Assembly: GCA_949373165.1 (NCBI GenBank)
Contig: CASICO010000024.1
Location: 1-56,357 of the forward strand
Length of the DNA stretch: 56,357 nt
Reading direction: 5' to 3'
DNA from: an uncultured Flavobacteriales bacterium
GTDB lineage: Bacteria; Bacteroidota; Bacteroidia; Flavobacteriales_D; Sanyastnellaceae
The translations under genes and the position numbers were made by a program. The notes below the pieces were generated by a model. It was not told the origin of the DNA. It did not search any database and saw only the letters and a program-made list of their open reading frames with translations. This document shows, one piece after another, positions 26,333 through 34,599 of this stretch (its first letter is position 1; each line of letters opens with the position of its first letter).

Positions 26333-29300
26333 TCAGTTTGGGCAAGCCACACCAAATGTGGACAAGGCCAAAAGGATGTCACTGGCGGCCACCATGTCGT
26401 CTTCGTTCAGGTCAGCCATGCCACAGTTGGTTTCGCATCCAAAGGCACTCAAAATGACCAAGATGTCGGCCGCGCCTCTCAGGCCGTCTCCATTCAGGTC
26501 TCCAATGCACGCCACTTCATCGTCGTCGCAGATTCCATCGTTGTCTTCGTCATGCGTGATGACGACGCCATTCTCGCAGGTGTCGCAAGGGCCATTGGCA
26601 TATGTGCACAGGTCGTTCTCGGTGTCTGTTGTGGGATTGCTGTCGTAGTTGCACGCGTTTGAATCTGTGCAACCGGAGACTTCGTCTGCGTCGCAAACGC
26701 CATCGTTGTCCATGTCGAGGGTGAGCGCCAGTCCGTTTTGGCAAACTTGACAGTCGCCATCTGCATAGATACAGAGGTCATTGTCGGTGTCTGTGGTGGG
26801 ATTGCTGTCGTAATTGCAAGCGCTGACTTGGGTGCAACCCAATATTTCGTCGCCATTGCACACGCCATCGCTGTCGTCGTCGTACGTCACGACCTCGCCA
26901 GCTTCGCAGATGTCGCAGGGGCCACTGGCATAGGCGCACAGGGCGTTGTCGGTGTCTGTGGTGGGGTTGCTGTCGTAGTTGCAGGCAATTGCGTCTGTGC
27001 AACCCAGCACCTCAAGCTCGTCGCACACGCCATCGTTGTCGGTGTCGTGGTTGCACCGTCCGAGACAGTCCACCACCGCGGCGCCATCGACAAGAGAGCC
27101 GGGGTAGAGGTCCTCTGGGGTTGTGCAGCTGCCATCGTTGAGTGTGGCCGTTGGGTTGAAATTGCAAGAAGCCGACTCTGTGCAGCCAGCGCAGCTGAGG
27201 AACTCACAAGAGTTGTCGGAGTCGGTGGCTTCAACATCGAAGTTGCATGCACCGGAATCGATGCAACCGGGGATTTCTTCTTCGTCACATACGCCATCTC
27301 CATCTTGATCATGGAGACAGGCTTCGGTGCAGTCGACATAAGTTTTCTGGTACAGGTCCACCGGCAACACGCAAGACCCGTCATCGATCAGTGCCGTGAC
27401 ATCGTAGTTGCAAGCAACAACTTGGGCGCAGCCTGAACAACTCAGGTAATCGCAAGAGCCATTGGAGATCAGGGCGTCAGCATCAAAATTGCAGGCTGCG
27501 GGATTGACGCATCCTGCACAGGATGTGAAGTCACAATTCCCATCGTCTAGGGTTGCCGTGCTCAGAAAGTTGCAGGCGCCGGCATCCATGCATCCGTTGA
27601 TCTCTTCTTCATCGCAAACGCCGTTTTCATTGACATCGTTATAGCACTGACCGTCGCATCCCACGTAGACGGATGAGTAGAGGTCGGCCTTGAACAAGCA
27701 GGTTTCGTTAGAGGGCTGGGTAAAGGTGTCGTCGTAGTTGCAAGCCAAGACATCTAAACAGCCAAAACAGTCAAACGTGCAAGACCCATCGTAGGCGTCA
27801 GCTTCTGGGTTGTAGTTGCAAGCTTGGGGAATGGTGCAGCCATCAACCAACAACAGCCCGTTCCGGTCTTCTCCAGAGGTGGACATGCCTTCGCCTTCAC
27901 ATCCAGAGAACACACATGCCCCCACTTTAAACAGTTCCGCATCAGGGTCATAATTGCACGCAAAGGCAAGCGGACAGGAAGCGCAGGTCAGAAAATCGCA
28001 AGTGCCATCATCGGCATTGGCATCGGCGTCGAAGTTGCACGCCTTGGGCGAAATGCAGCCGTAATACAAGCAGCCTTGGTTCAAGTTGGCGCAGGCCTCA
28101 AAATTGTCGGCTTCAACATCTGTACATCCCGTGATCCGCAGCGCGGGTGAGAAGTCATTGGCCGCGCACATGGCGAGCTCATCATTGCGAGAGAATCCTG
28201 TGAGTTGAACCTCAGAATTCGAGAATGCATTGCTGGTTAAGGACACGCCAATTTCTGAGGATGTTTGCATGCCGGTCTCATGCAAATTCAAGGCGCAGTT
28301 GGACATGTTAAAGCTGTCCGAGTCCTCTCCTGTGGACAAGAGCACCGCTTTTCCTCCAGCGTTTTCGAAGGTGCACGACGTGACGTTGGATGTGCCCGTT
28401 TCACCTGCCGTGTGCTCGATTTGAAGTCCAGTGACATTCTCCTTCATTAGGCTGCTGGCCAGAGACAGCTGTCCGGAGTGCTGAACGATGCCCACATCAA
28501 ATCCGGTGACCTTCAATGCCTCCAGTGTTGTCCCATGGCGCGCCACGATGCCGAGATGGGCGTTGCTCCCCGTGCCGACAACCACACTGTTCTTGAGGAT
28601 CAGGCCTAGGGCTCCGAGTTGGACATCCACAGCTTGACTCCCAGAAGAATGGATGCTCAGGCCGTCGAGGGTGGGCAGTCCGCTTGTGACCGCGATGGGG
28701 GGCAGGACACTCTCTACGTTACGCTCGGTATTTGCAGGGCCAGGGATGCCTGCGTTTGCCCCCAACAAGGTGAGACTTTTGTCGATATTCAGGGGAATGC
28801 TGTCTGCGGTTCCCGCTTCGATTTTGATGATTTGGTTGTCCGTGGCCATGTTGATGGCACTTTGGACAAACATGCCTGGAAAGACTTCCAGGTTTTGACC
28901 CACCATGTCGTAAGACACCAATTCAGTGATTTGAGCGCCCAGATTCGCGGCCACTTGCCGGATTTGATCGTCGTGAACAATGATGCATCCGGTTAAACTT
29001 TCACCGGGGGCTTCAAGTCTGTGATGGAATCCATCGGCACCGATGTTGATCGCGAATTCAGGGCCTTGGCCAACGGGAGCAATTTCGGACCCCACCTGTA
29101 CGACAATGCCGCCACCCCCTAGACCTACAGGACCATCCAAGTCCAGTTCTCCGAGGAAGGTGATGTTTTGGAATTCTTGATCGTAATAATTGGATGCCAT
29201 GATGGCAATGTCTCCGAACCCATTCCCAGAGCCGTTGACATTGTTGATGGTAACGTTGGAGCAAGCGCTCAAAGCCAATCCGAAACCAATGCTGCTTCCC

Positions 29301-29776
29301 GACACCGTGATGTTCTCGAGAAGGCTGAAGTCAGGCCCTGTCAGTCCGTTCAAGTCGATGCAACTTCTTTGCGATGCCAGAACACCCACGTTCTGAATGG
29401 TGAGTCCTGTAATTCCAGGCTCGCTGTGCACGGCATATTCTGTGTTCACGTCTCCACCTATGACAGAGAAGTCTTCCAATGTGATTTGATCGCTGGACAA
29501 TGTGATGCCCCAACCTATTTCCTGAGAAACATCAATGATGGTGAGTCCGCTGGGGTCACCTTTCAATGTCAAGGGCAGGTCGATGTCCACATGCTCCGTA
29601 AATCGGACAGGGAGCAATTGCAAGACGTCCCCTGCGGAAGCGGCCTCAATCGCTTCCGTGATGGAGGCGTAATTCACACCTGTGTTCACGTTGGTCACAG
29701 GGGATACGGGAACGACTTGAGCATGGACAGGAGCCATGACGAGCGCAACCAAGAGAAGAATGAGAATCCGAATCAT
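26333..29776 (-). CDS. Large secreted beta-helix protein with Cys-rich repeats and dockerin-like end
   Basis: About 1,147 residues from the ATG at 29776, which gives a signal peptide (MIRILILLLVALVMAPVHA); an open extension to 29839 does not. Residues about 30-560 read as a right-handed parallel beta-helix (ITLEDFSVIGGDVNTEYAVH and many short N/S/G-rich turns). The next 520 residues hold 13 Cys-bounded units of the GCxxxxACNYD type, interleaved with Asp-rich calcium-loop segments such as DNDGVCDADE. The last 60 residues contain two DLNxDxxxxAxDILxxLSxFG units, like a type I dockerin. It has no T9SS tail. It is probably a long, calcium-stabilised extracellular protein; its binding partner is unknown. 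Confidence 0.8.
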   Translation of the reverse strand: MIRILILLLVALVMAPVHAQVVPVSPVTNVNTGVNYASITEAIEAASAGDVLQLLPVRFTEHVDIDLPLTLKGDPSGLTIIDVSQEIGWGITLSSDQITLEDFSVIGGDVNTEYAVHSEPGITGLTIQNVGVLASQRSCIDLNGLTGPDFSLLENITVSGSSIGFGLALSACSNVTINNVNGSGNGFGDIAIMASNYYDQEFQNITFLGELDLDGPVGLGGGGIVVQVGSEIAPVGQGPEFAINIGADGFHHRLEAPGESLTGCIIVHDDQIRQVAANLGAQITELVSYDMVGQNLEVFPGMFVQSAINMATDNQIIKIEAGTADSIPLNIDKSLTLLGANAGIPGPANTERNVESVLPPIAVTSGLPTLDGLSIHSSGSQAVDVQLGALGLILKNSVVVGTGSNAHLGIVARHGTTLEALKVTGFDVGIVQHSGQLSLASSLMKENVTGLQIEHTAGETGTSNVTSCTFENAGGKAVLLSTGEDSDSFNMSNCALNLHETGMQTSSEIGVSLTSNAFSNSEVQLTGFSRNDELAMCAANDFSPALRITGCTDVEADNFEACANLNQGCLYYGCISPKACNFDADANADDGTCDFLTCASCPLAFACNYDPDAELFKVGACVFSGCEGEGMSTSGEDRNGLLLVDGCTIPQACNYNPEADAYDGSCTFDCFGCLDVLACNYDDTFTQPSNETCLFKADLYSSVYVGCDGQCYNDVNENGVCDEEEINGCMDAGACNFLSTATLDDGNCDFTSCAGCVNPAACNFDADALISNGSCDYLSCSGCAQVVACNYDVTALIDDGSCVLPVDLYQKTYVDCTEACLHDQDGDGVCDEEEIPGCIDSGACNFDVEATDSDNSCEFLSCAGCTESASCNFNPTATLNDGSCTTPEDLYPGSLVDGAAVVDCLGRCNHDTDNDGVCDELEVLGCTDAIACNYDSNPTTDTDNALCAYASGPCDICEAGEVVTYDDDSDGVCNGDEILGCTQVSACNYDSNPTTDTDNDLCIYADGDCQVCQNGLALTLDMDNDGVCDADEVSGCTDSNACNYDSNPTTDTENDLCTYANGPCDTCENGVVITHDEDNDGICDDDEVACIGDLNGDGLRGAADILVILSAFGCETNCGMADLNEDDMVAASDILLALSTFGVACPN
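26510..27004 (-). repeat. Three tandem 165-bp coding repeats
   Basis: Three consecutive 55-residue units starting GCTDAIAC, GCTQVSAC and GCTDSNAC, each followed by NYDSNPTTDT and an Asp-rich segment, are highly similar at the DNA level (the stretch ggtgtctgtggtggg recurs every 165 bp). They are the most recent of the 13 units in the gene and point to recent duplication or recombination. Confidence 0.8.
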
Positions 29777-29931
29777 AGAGGTCGATGCTGGATTAAAAAT
29801 ACGGAACTCATGACCAGTGGTTGCGTTTGTCGGCACCATATCTCGATTCGTCTAAAATTAAAAAACGAAGAACAGAGCGAATTGAGCCAAACTTTTACGC
29901 CATGCCCCCTCTATTCATGTGGGTGCCCCAC

Positions 29932-31641
29932 TTAGAATTGGAAGTAGATGAAGGGGGTTCCTCCCGCGGAAAGGATGGCCATGGAGAAGGAGACTGCCCC
30001 AATGGCAAACAAGAGCTGCAGGGACAGTGGCGCATTCACAAAGGCATGGCGGTATTTGGATTTCCAACGCGAAGGAAGCAAATGGACAACGTACCCTAAG
30101 GCCATCACCAGAAACACATGGCCAAAGTGGCTGCACACCCCTTCGATCACGGTCAAGGATGTGCCCGAACCCAGTTTCTTTAGAACAGAAATCGCGGCGT
30201 GCCATTCACCCGCCAAGTCGTGGTTGGTCCCAAAGCTGGACCAAGTGGTGTGGGACGCGGTTCGAAACCAAATTCGTGTAAACGTGATGAAATGAAAGGT
30301 GAGGAGCACTGCAACAGCGCGCTTCCAAAGGCGGTCTTTTGACTCCCAGGGACTGACCTTTCTCCACAGCTTGTAGACGGTGATGCCCAGGCCATTCAAG
30401 CCGCCCCAAATCACAAAGTTCCAGCTGGCACCGTGCCACAATCCGCCCAACAGCATGGTCATCCAGATGTTGATGTTGGTGATGACCCACTTGTTGAACC
30501 TTGGGATGCGCCTCATGGCCACCCACCCAGCGAGCAAGATTCCCATGGTCAGGCCAATGAAGGTGGGGTCGGGTCGAAGCAAGATCACAAACGTGAGCAA
30601 GAAGCCTGCGCTGATGGCGGTGAACCAAGAGGCCTTTCGATTGCCCCCCATGGGGATGTACAGGTAGTCCTTGAGCCATCCGCTCAAACTCATGTGCCAA
30701 CGCTTCCAAAAGTTGCCGCAACTGTCTGCTTTGTAAGGACTATTGAAGTTCTGAGGCAGGCGGTATCCCATGAGCAAGGCAACACCGATGGCCATGTCGG
30801 TGTAGCCACTGAAATCGGCGTAAACCTGCAAGGAATAGCCGTAGAGTGCCATGAGCATTTCAAAACCGCTGTGTGCCTCAGGTGCTGCAAAAATCCGGTC
30901 AGTGAAATTGACCGCGATCCAATCTGCGAGCAGGACTTTTTTAAGCAAGCCATTCAAAATCCAGAAGCCAGCCAGCCCCATGGTTGCCCGAGTGACGGGG
31001 TTTGGGCGCAGGATTTGTGGGACGAAATCTGCGGCGCGCACAATGGGTCCCGCGACCAATTGAGGAAAGAAAGACACGTAAAACCCAAAGTCGCTCAGCC
31101 TTTTGAGGGGCTTGACCCGTCCCCGATGGATGTCGACGGTGTAGCTGATGGTTTGAAAAGTGTAAAAGCTGATGCCGACGGGAAGCAATATTCGGTCGAC
31201 CGACCATGAAGTGCCCAAGGCGGCGTTCGTCCCCATGGCCAGCCAATTGCGCGGAATGATTTGGCTCCCCGTGGCCCCGTTCCAAGCGTCGGTGAGGAAA
31301 TAGGTGTACTTGAAATAAAACAGGAGGCCGAGATTGAGCAAGATGCTCAGCGCAAGCCATCGGTTGCGGCTGGATTCCCCTGTCGTTTTGGCGATCCTGT
31401 GTCCAATCAGGTGGTCGCTCATGGTAGAGAACAGCAGGATCATCACAAACCAGCCCGAGGTCTTCCAGTAAAAAAGCAAGCTGGCCAGAAGGAGCCAACC
31501 GTGGCGAAGCGCGCGGTGGCGGTCTTGCTGGAAGAGCCCACTGACCACGAGGACACCCATCAAAAACAGCCAGAAGCTTGAATCCAGGAAGGTCCATGGC
31601 GAGCCCGGCTGAAATGCGAACAGGTCTCTCAAGTCCGTCAT
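29932..31641 (-). CDS. MBOAT O-acyltransferase (AlgI/PatA-like)
   Basis: 569 residues and about ten or more membrane helices. The MBOAT features are LPVGISFYTFQTISYTVD, FYVSFFPQLVAGPIVRA, YGYSLQVYADFSGYTDMAIG, FWKRWHMSLSGWLKDYLYIP (His316) and the catalytic-His region LGGLWHGASWNF (His403). These enzymes move acyl groups, usually acetyl, across the inner membrane for transfer to polysaccharides such as alginate or peptidoglycan. Last of four overlapping genes (see 31638, 32920 and 34596); its ATG overlaps the preceding stop by 4 bp, indicating translational coupling. Confidence 0.95.
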   Translation of the reverse strand: MTDLRDLFAFQPGSPWTFLDSSFWLFLMGVLVVSGLFQQDRHRALRHGWLLLASLLFYWKTSGWFVMILLFSTMSDHLIGHRIAKTTGESSRNRWLALSILLNLGLLFYFKYTYFLTDAWNGATGSQIIPRNWLAMGTNAALGTSWSVDRILLPVGISFYTFQTISYTVDIHRGRVKPLKRLSDFGFYVSFFPQLVAGPIVRAADFVPQILRPNPVTRATMGLAGFWILNGLLKKVLLADWIAVNFTDRIFAAPEAHSGFEMLMALYGYSLQVYADFSGYTDMAIGVALLMGYRLPQNFNSPYKADSCGNFWKRWHMSLSGWLKDYLYIPMGGNRKASWFTAISAGFLLTFVILLRPDPTFIGLTMGILLAGWVAMRRIPRFNKWVITNINIWMTMLLGGLWHGASWNFVIWGGLNGLGITVYKLWRKVSPWESKDRLWKRAVAVLLTFHFITFTRIWFRTASHTTWSSFGTNHDLAGEWHAAISVLKKLGSGTSLTVIEGVCSHFGHVFLVMALGYVVHLLPSRWKSKYRHAFVNAPLSLQLLFAIGAVSFSMAILSAGGTPFIYFQF

Positions 31642-32930
31642 GGTGAGTTGGGATGGAGTGTGAACGCGGCCTGAGTCAATGCATCATAGAGCAAGTCGCC
31701 AATCAACTGGTAGCCATCCCGGTTAAAATGTAACCGGTCGGAAGCGGCGTGTCCTGTTTTGTAAAGCCTATCGATGGAGTGCGCTCCGCCAAGGGTGCCA
31801 TAGAGGTCCCAACAGGCGACGTTTTTCTCTTCGACCAGGTCCAACATGGCCTTTCGAACGGCCTCTGCATTGGGGTTGTGGCGGTGGCGATAATGACTGT
31901 CGTTGTTCGTGACCAGCAAGATGTCGGTCTGCGGGCAGGCCAGTCGCAGAGAATCAATCAAAGCCCCATATCGGTCTTTGAATCGTTGCGGTTTGAAGCG
32001 GTCAGGCGTCATGTGTGCATCGTTGATGCCCCAAGCCAAGATCGCCAGGTTCGCCTGCATGTCTTGGAGTTGAGTTACAAAGTGCGGGTGCCGCAACCAG
32101 GCTGAGGTGCTGGCGCCATTGCCTCCCAAGTCGTGATAGATGAGCCCCGGCTGTTCGTGCAGCAGGAGAACGCCTTGTAGATAGGCTTTGCCAGCAGGGG
32201 GAATCAACGCCACGGTGTCGGGGAGGTCTTGTTGATCCAAGCGGACTTCATGGATGCCATTTTGACCGGGAGTGAAAGGAAGGTCGATTCCGCCAAGGGT
32301 CCATTGGCCTTGAGTGTCGGGCCTGGTCAGCACCTTGACCGAAGAAAAACACCCGGCAGTAGAGGGTTGGGTTGACCAAGTTTGAAGGGTGGCCGAAGAA
32401 TCCGAGCTGGCCTCCAATCCACTGAGGCCCCAATCCCCTTGGTGACGCCTGTGGGCAGAACGTTGACCTCGCCACGAAGAGGAGCAAGCCCAACCAGTCT
32501 CAGGGGGCCCATTTTCCCCCACCAATCTATGGGGAGGGAGGATGCCCCGGGACACGCGCAGGCCCGGACGATCCGCTGCAAGTCGCGCTCTAAAAGCCCA
32601 TCCGATCCTTCCGGCCTGAACATGGGAGCCGCCAAAATGCAAGATGTGAAGGGGCCCCAATTCGACCACGTTGGATTCGGTCAACAAGTCACGCCATCGG
32701 TCGAGGAATTGAGACAGGTTGGAAGCCCCGTAGAGAAGTCGAGGTGTTGGCTCTAAAAAGGACAAGTCGTCCGACCTAAAAGGGTCGGATTCTGCGGAGC
32801 TTCGGTTGTCAGAGCCTTGTTCTGATTCCAAGGCTGCTTTGGGTTGCCCAAAGGAACCGCAAGGCGACCCCGTGAGCCAGATCACCAACAAGGTCCCAAG
32901 CCAATATGGAGGACGGCGCCTACGGGACAT
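31638..32930 (-). CDS. Secreted SGNH/GDSL hydrolase-like O-acetyl transferase or esterase
   Basis: 430 residues with an N-terminal hydrophobic segment (LGTLLVIWLTGSPCGSFG). The SGNH blocks are visible: HILHFGGSHVQAGRIG with the nucleophile Ser102, LAILAWGINDAHM (block III, G-x-N-D) and DRLHFNRDGYQ (block V, Asp and His). A complete triad suggests an active esterase or acetyltransferase, such as the PatB/AlgJ-type partners of MBOAT proteins. It overlaps the MBOAT gene by 4 bp and the upstream SGNH gene by 11 bp. Confidence 0.88.
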   Translation of the reverse strand: MSRRRRPPYWLGTLLVIWLTGSPCGSFGQPKAALESEQGSDNRSSAESDPFRSDDLSFLEPTPRLLYGASNLSQFLDRWRDLLTESNVVELGPLHILHFGGSHVQAGRIGWAFRARLAADRPGLRVSRGILPPHRLVGENGPPETGWACSSSWRGQRSAHRRHQGDWGLSGLEASSDSSATLQTWSTQPSTAGCFSSVKVLTRPDTQGQWTLGGIDLPFTPGQNGIHEVRLDQQDLPDTVALIPPAGKAYLQGVLLLHEQPGLIYHDLGGNGASTSAWLRHPHFVTQLQDMQANLAILAWGINDAHMTPDRFKPQRFKDRYGALIDSLRLACPQTDILLVTNNDSHYRHRHNPNAEAVRKAMLDLVEEKNVACWDLYGTLGGAHSIDRLYKTGHAASDRLHFNRDGYQLIGDLLYDALTQAAFTLHPNSP

Positions 32931-34599
32931 GCTGTAAACTCGAGTTGGACGGCACCTCTTGTGGGGCGCGAGGCGACAGACGGGTCATGGGAACCGGTTT
33001 GCCCCGTTGTTGCCAAGAACGAAACTCAGCCCAAAGGGCACGGTCGAGGAGCGCCCCTACTTTTTTGGCGCCCAGAGGGGTCAAGTGAACATGGTCGGCG
33101 CCGGCAAGGGCTGGCTCGGCTTGCACCCAAGCGGGCATGCTGCCGACTCCCCCCATCACGTCGAGCAAATCCCAGTGCGCAGCCCCGACGTCAAAGGACA
33201 CCTTCTTGATGGCGTCCCGAACAGAGAGCAGCTGTGGAAATGGCGTCCAATCGAGCCCCTTCTTTTCGGCCATGTCCGATGGTCCAATGACCAAAATGGC
33301 GGCCTCAGGTGCGAGGGACTGGAACAGCTGGATTTGCCGTCCCAACCAACCTGCATAGCGCTGGGCAGCCAAGGAGTCTTTGCAGTAGGGGACAGTGTTT
33401 CCGCCAAACTGAAGCACGATGAGGTCGGGATCAATCCGTTGAAGCTGTTTGGCGTAAGTGGGGCGGTGGAGCTTGCGAAACAAGGTTCCGGAAGAGCCGC
33501 GCATGGCCACTGCATGCCATTGGACACCGGCACCGATAGGGTGAACGGCAAACAGCCTAGGCGGTGCAGCGTCAAAGCACACCTCAGACTTCGGGGCGGA
33601 CGAGGCGCTTTGCCTGGGCGTGGTGAATCTCAGTTGACCTGCAGGATCCCCTGCCCATAGGGTGTCGACAGGTTGGCCATTCAAAAAGACCACCGATTCC
33701 ACGGCTACACTGTCGTGCCAAATGGAAAGTCCATCCCACTGGCCAAAAGAGCCATGTGCCCTTCGTTCGGGTTGAAGGGTCAAACAGGCTCGGTCTCCTT
33801 TGGTTAGGGTTGCCGTGGCATAGCTGGCCAATAGGCCGTAATTCTCGTCTTGGTCTGTGGTGTCGCGCCGTCCGAATCGGGTGTGACGCTTCCAGCTTCC
33901 ATTCTGGGTTTGGGACAAGGCAAAGCTCTGGACCAAGGGGACTGGAGGTTGAATTCCTGGTCCATACCCGCCCCATCTTTCCTGCCACTTGTGCCGCAAT
34001 GTCCCCGAAATTCTGTCCCCTTCGATTTGGCTGTCTCCATAGTGCAGAACAGAAATCGGCGCGCCTTCGTCGAGGCGTTGGAAAAGTGAATCAAACCGCG
34101 ATTGTGCCGATTCTGGAATGCGAACGCGCAGGGCTTGTGGAAATCGATCGAAGGCTTCGGCGGAGGGGATGTCAATGGCCACTTTGGGCGGGTCGAAACG
34201 GCGCTTCGTTGCAGAATCTAAGGGTGGCCCCGCGGCGCTGTGCGGCGCTAAAGTGGCCTTGGAATGGAGCGTATCGGAAACGCCCAAGGGGGGCGACGCG
34301 GATGGCGTTGTCGAATCGACAGCGGCCGCATCGGTCTCCTCCGAGGCTGCCAGTTGGGCATCGTACTCATTGAGCAGGTCTTGCAAGTCTTCAGGCGCCC
34401 AACGGTGCACAATGGGTTGCTGCACTTCGGGGAGCAGGTAAGGTGCCAAGGCCTCAGGAACGGTCAACTTGACCACAGTGCCAGCCACATTCCAACCCTC
34501 TGGAGGGCAAAGGCGAGCCAAAGAAAGCACGCCAGCGCCAACGAGAATCAAGGCAAGGACTGGCCGCCAGGGCCCCGGGGATGGCTGCTGGTTCTTCAT
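32920..34599 (-). CDS. Membrane-anchored SGNH hydrolase-like protein
   Basis: 559 residues: an N-terminal membrane helix (WRPVLALILVGAGVLSLARL), a low-complexity Ala/Ser/Pro linker (about 82-135), then an SGNH domain with ISVLHYGDSQIEGDRISG (Ser190), LIVLQFGGNTVPY in place of the usual GxND block, and DHVHLTPLGAKKVG (Asp and His of block V). About 150 residues between blocks I and III form a beta-rich insertion, as in peptidoglycan or alginate O-acetyltransferases. Second gene of the acylation operon; it overlaps both neighbours (11 and 4 bp). Confidence 0.88.
   Translation of the reverse strand: MKNQQPSPGPWRPVLALILVGAGVLSLARLCPPEGWNVAGTVVKLTVPEALAPYLLPEVQQPIVHRWAPEDLQDLLNEYDAQLAASEETDAAAVDSTTPSASPPLGVSDTLHSKATLAPHSAAGPPLDSATKRRFDPPKVAIDIPSAEAFDRFPQALRVRIPESAQSRFDSLFQRLDEGAPISVLHYGDSQIEGDRISGTLRHKWQERWGGYGPGIQPPVPLVQSFALSQTQNGSWKRHTRFGRRDTTDQDENYGLLASYATATLTKGDRACLTLQPERRAHGSFGQWDGLSIWHDSVAVESVVFLNGQPVDTLWAGDPAGQLRFTTPRQSASSAPKSEVCFDAAPPRLFAVHPIGAGVQWHAVAMRGSSGTLFRKLHRPTYAKQLQRIDPDLIVLQFGGNTVPYCKDSLAAQRYAGWLGRQIQLFQSLAPEAAILVIGPSDMAEKKGLDWTPFPQLLSVRDAIKKVSFDVGAAHWDLLDVMGGVGSMPAWVQAEPALAGADHVHLTPLGAKKVGALLDRALWAEFRSWQQRGKPVPMTRLSPRAPQEVPSNSSLQHVP

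Noticed and set aside
26500..28100. Repeats that could be mistaken for a CRISPR array
   Set aside because: The period is long and codon-based, and the repeats sit in a coding frame with conserved Cys residues; there are no spacers or cas genes.
29168..29935. A 255-codon plus-strand frame
   Set aside because: Antisense to the beta-helix part of the large secreted protein and lacking any motif.
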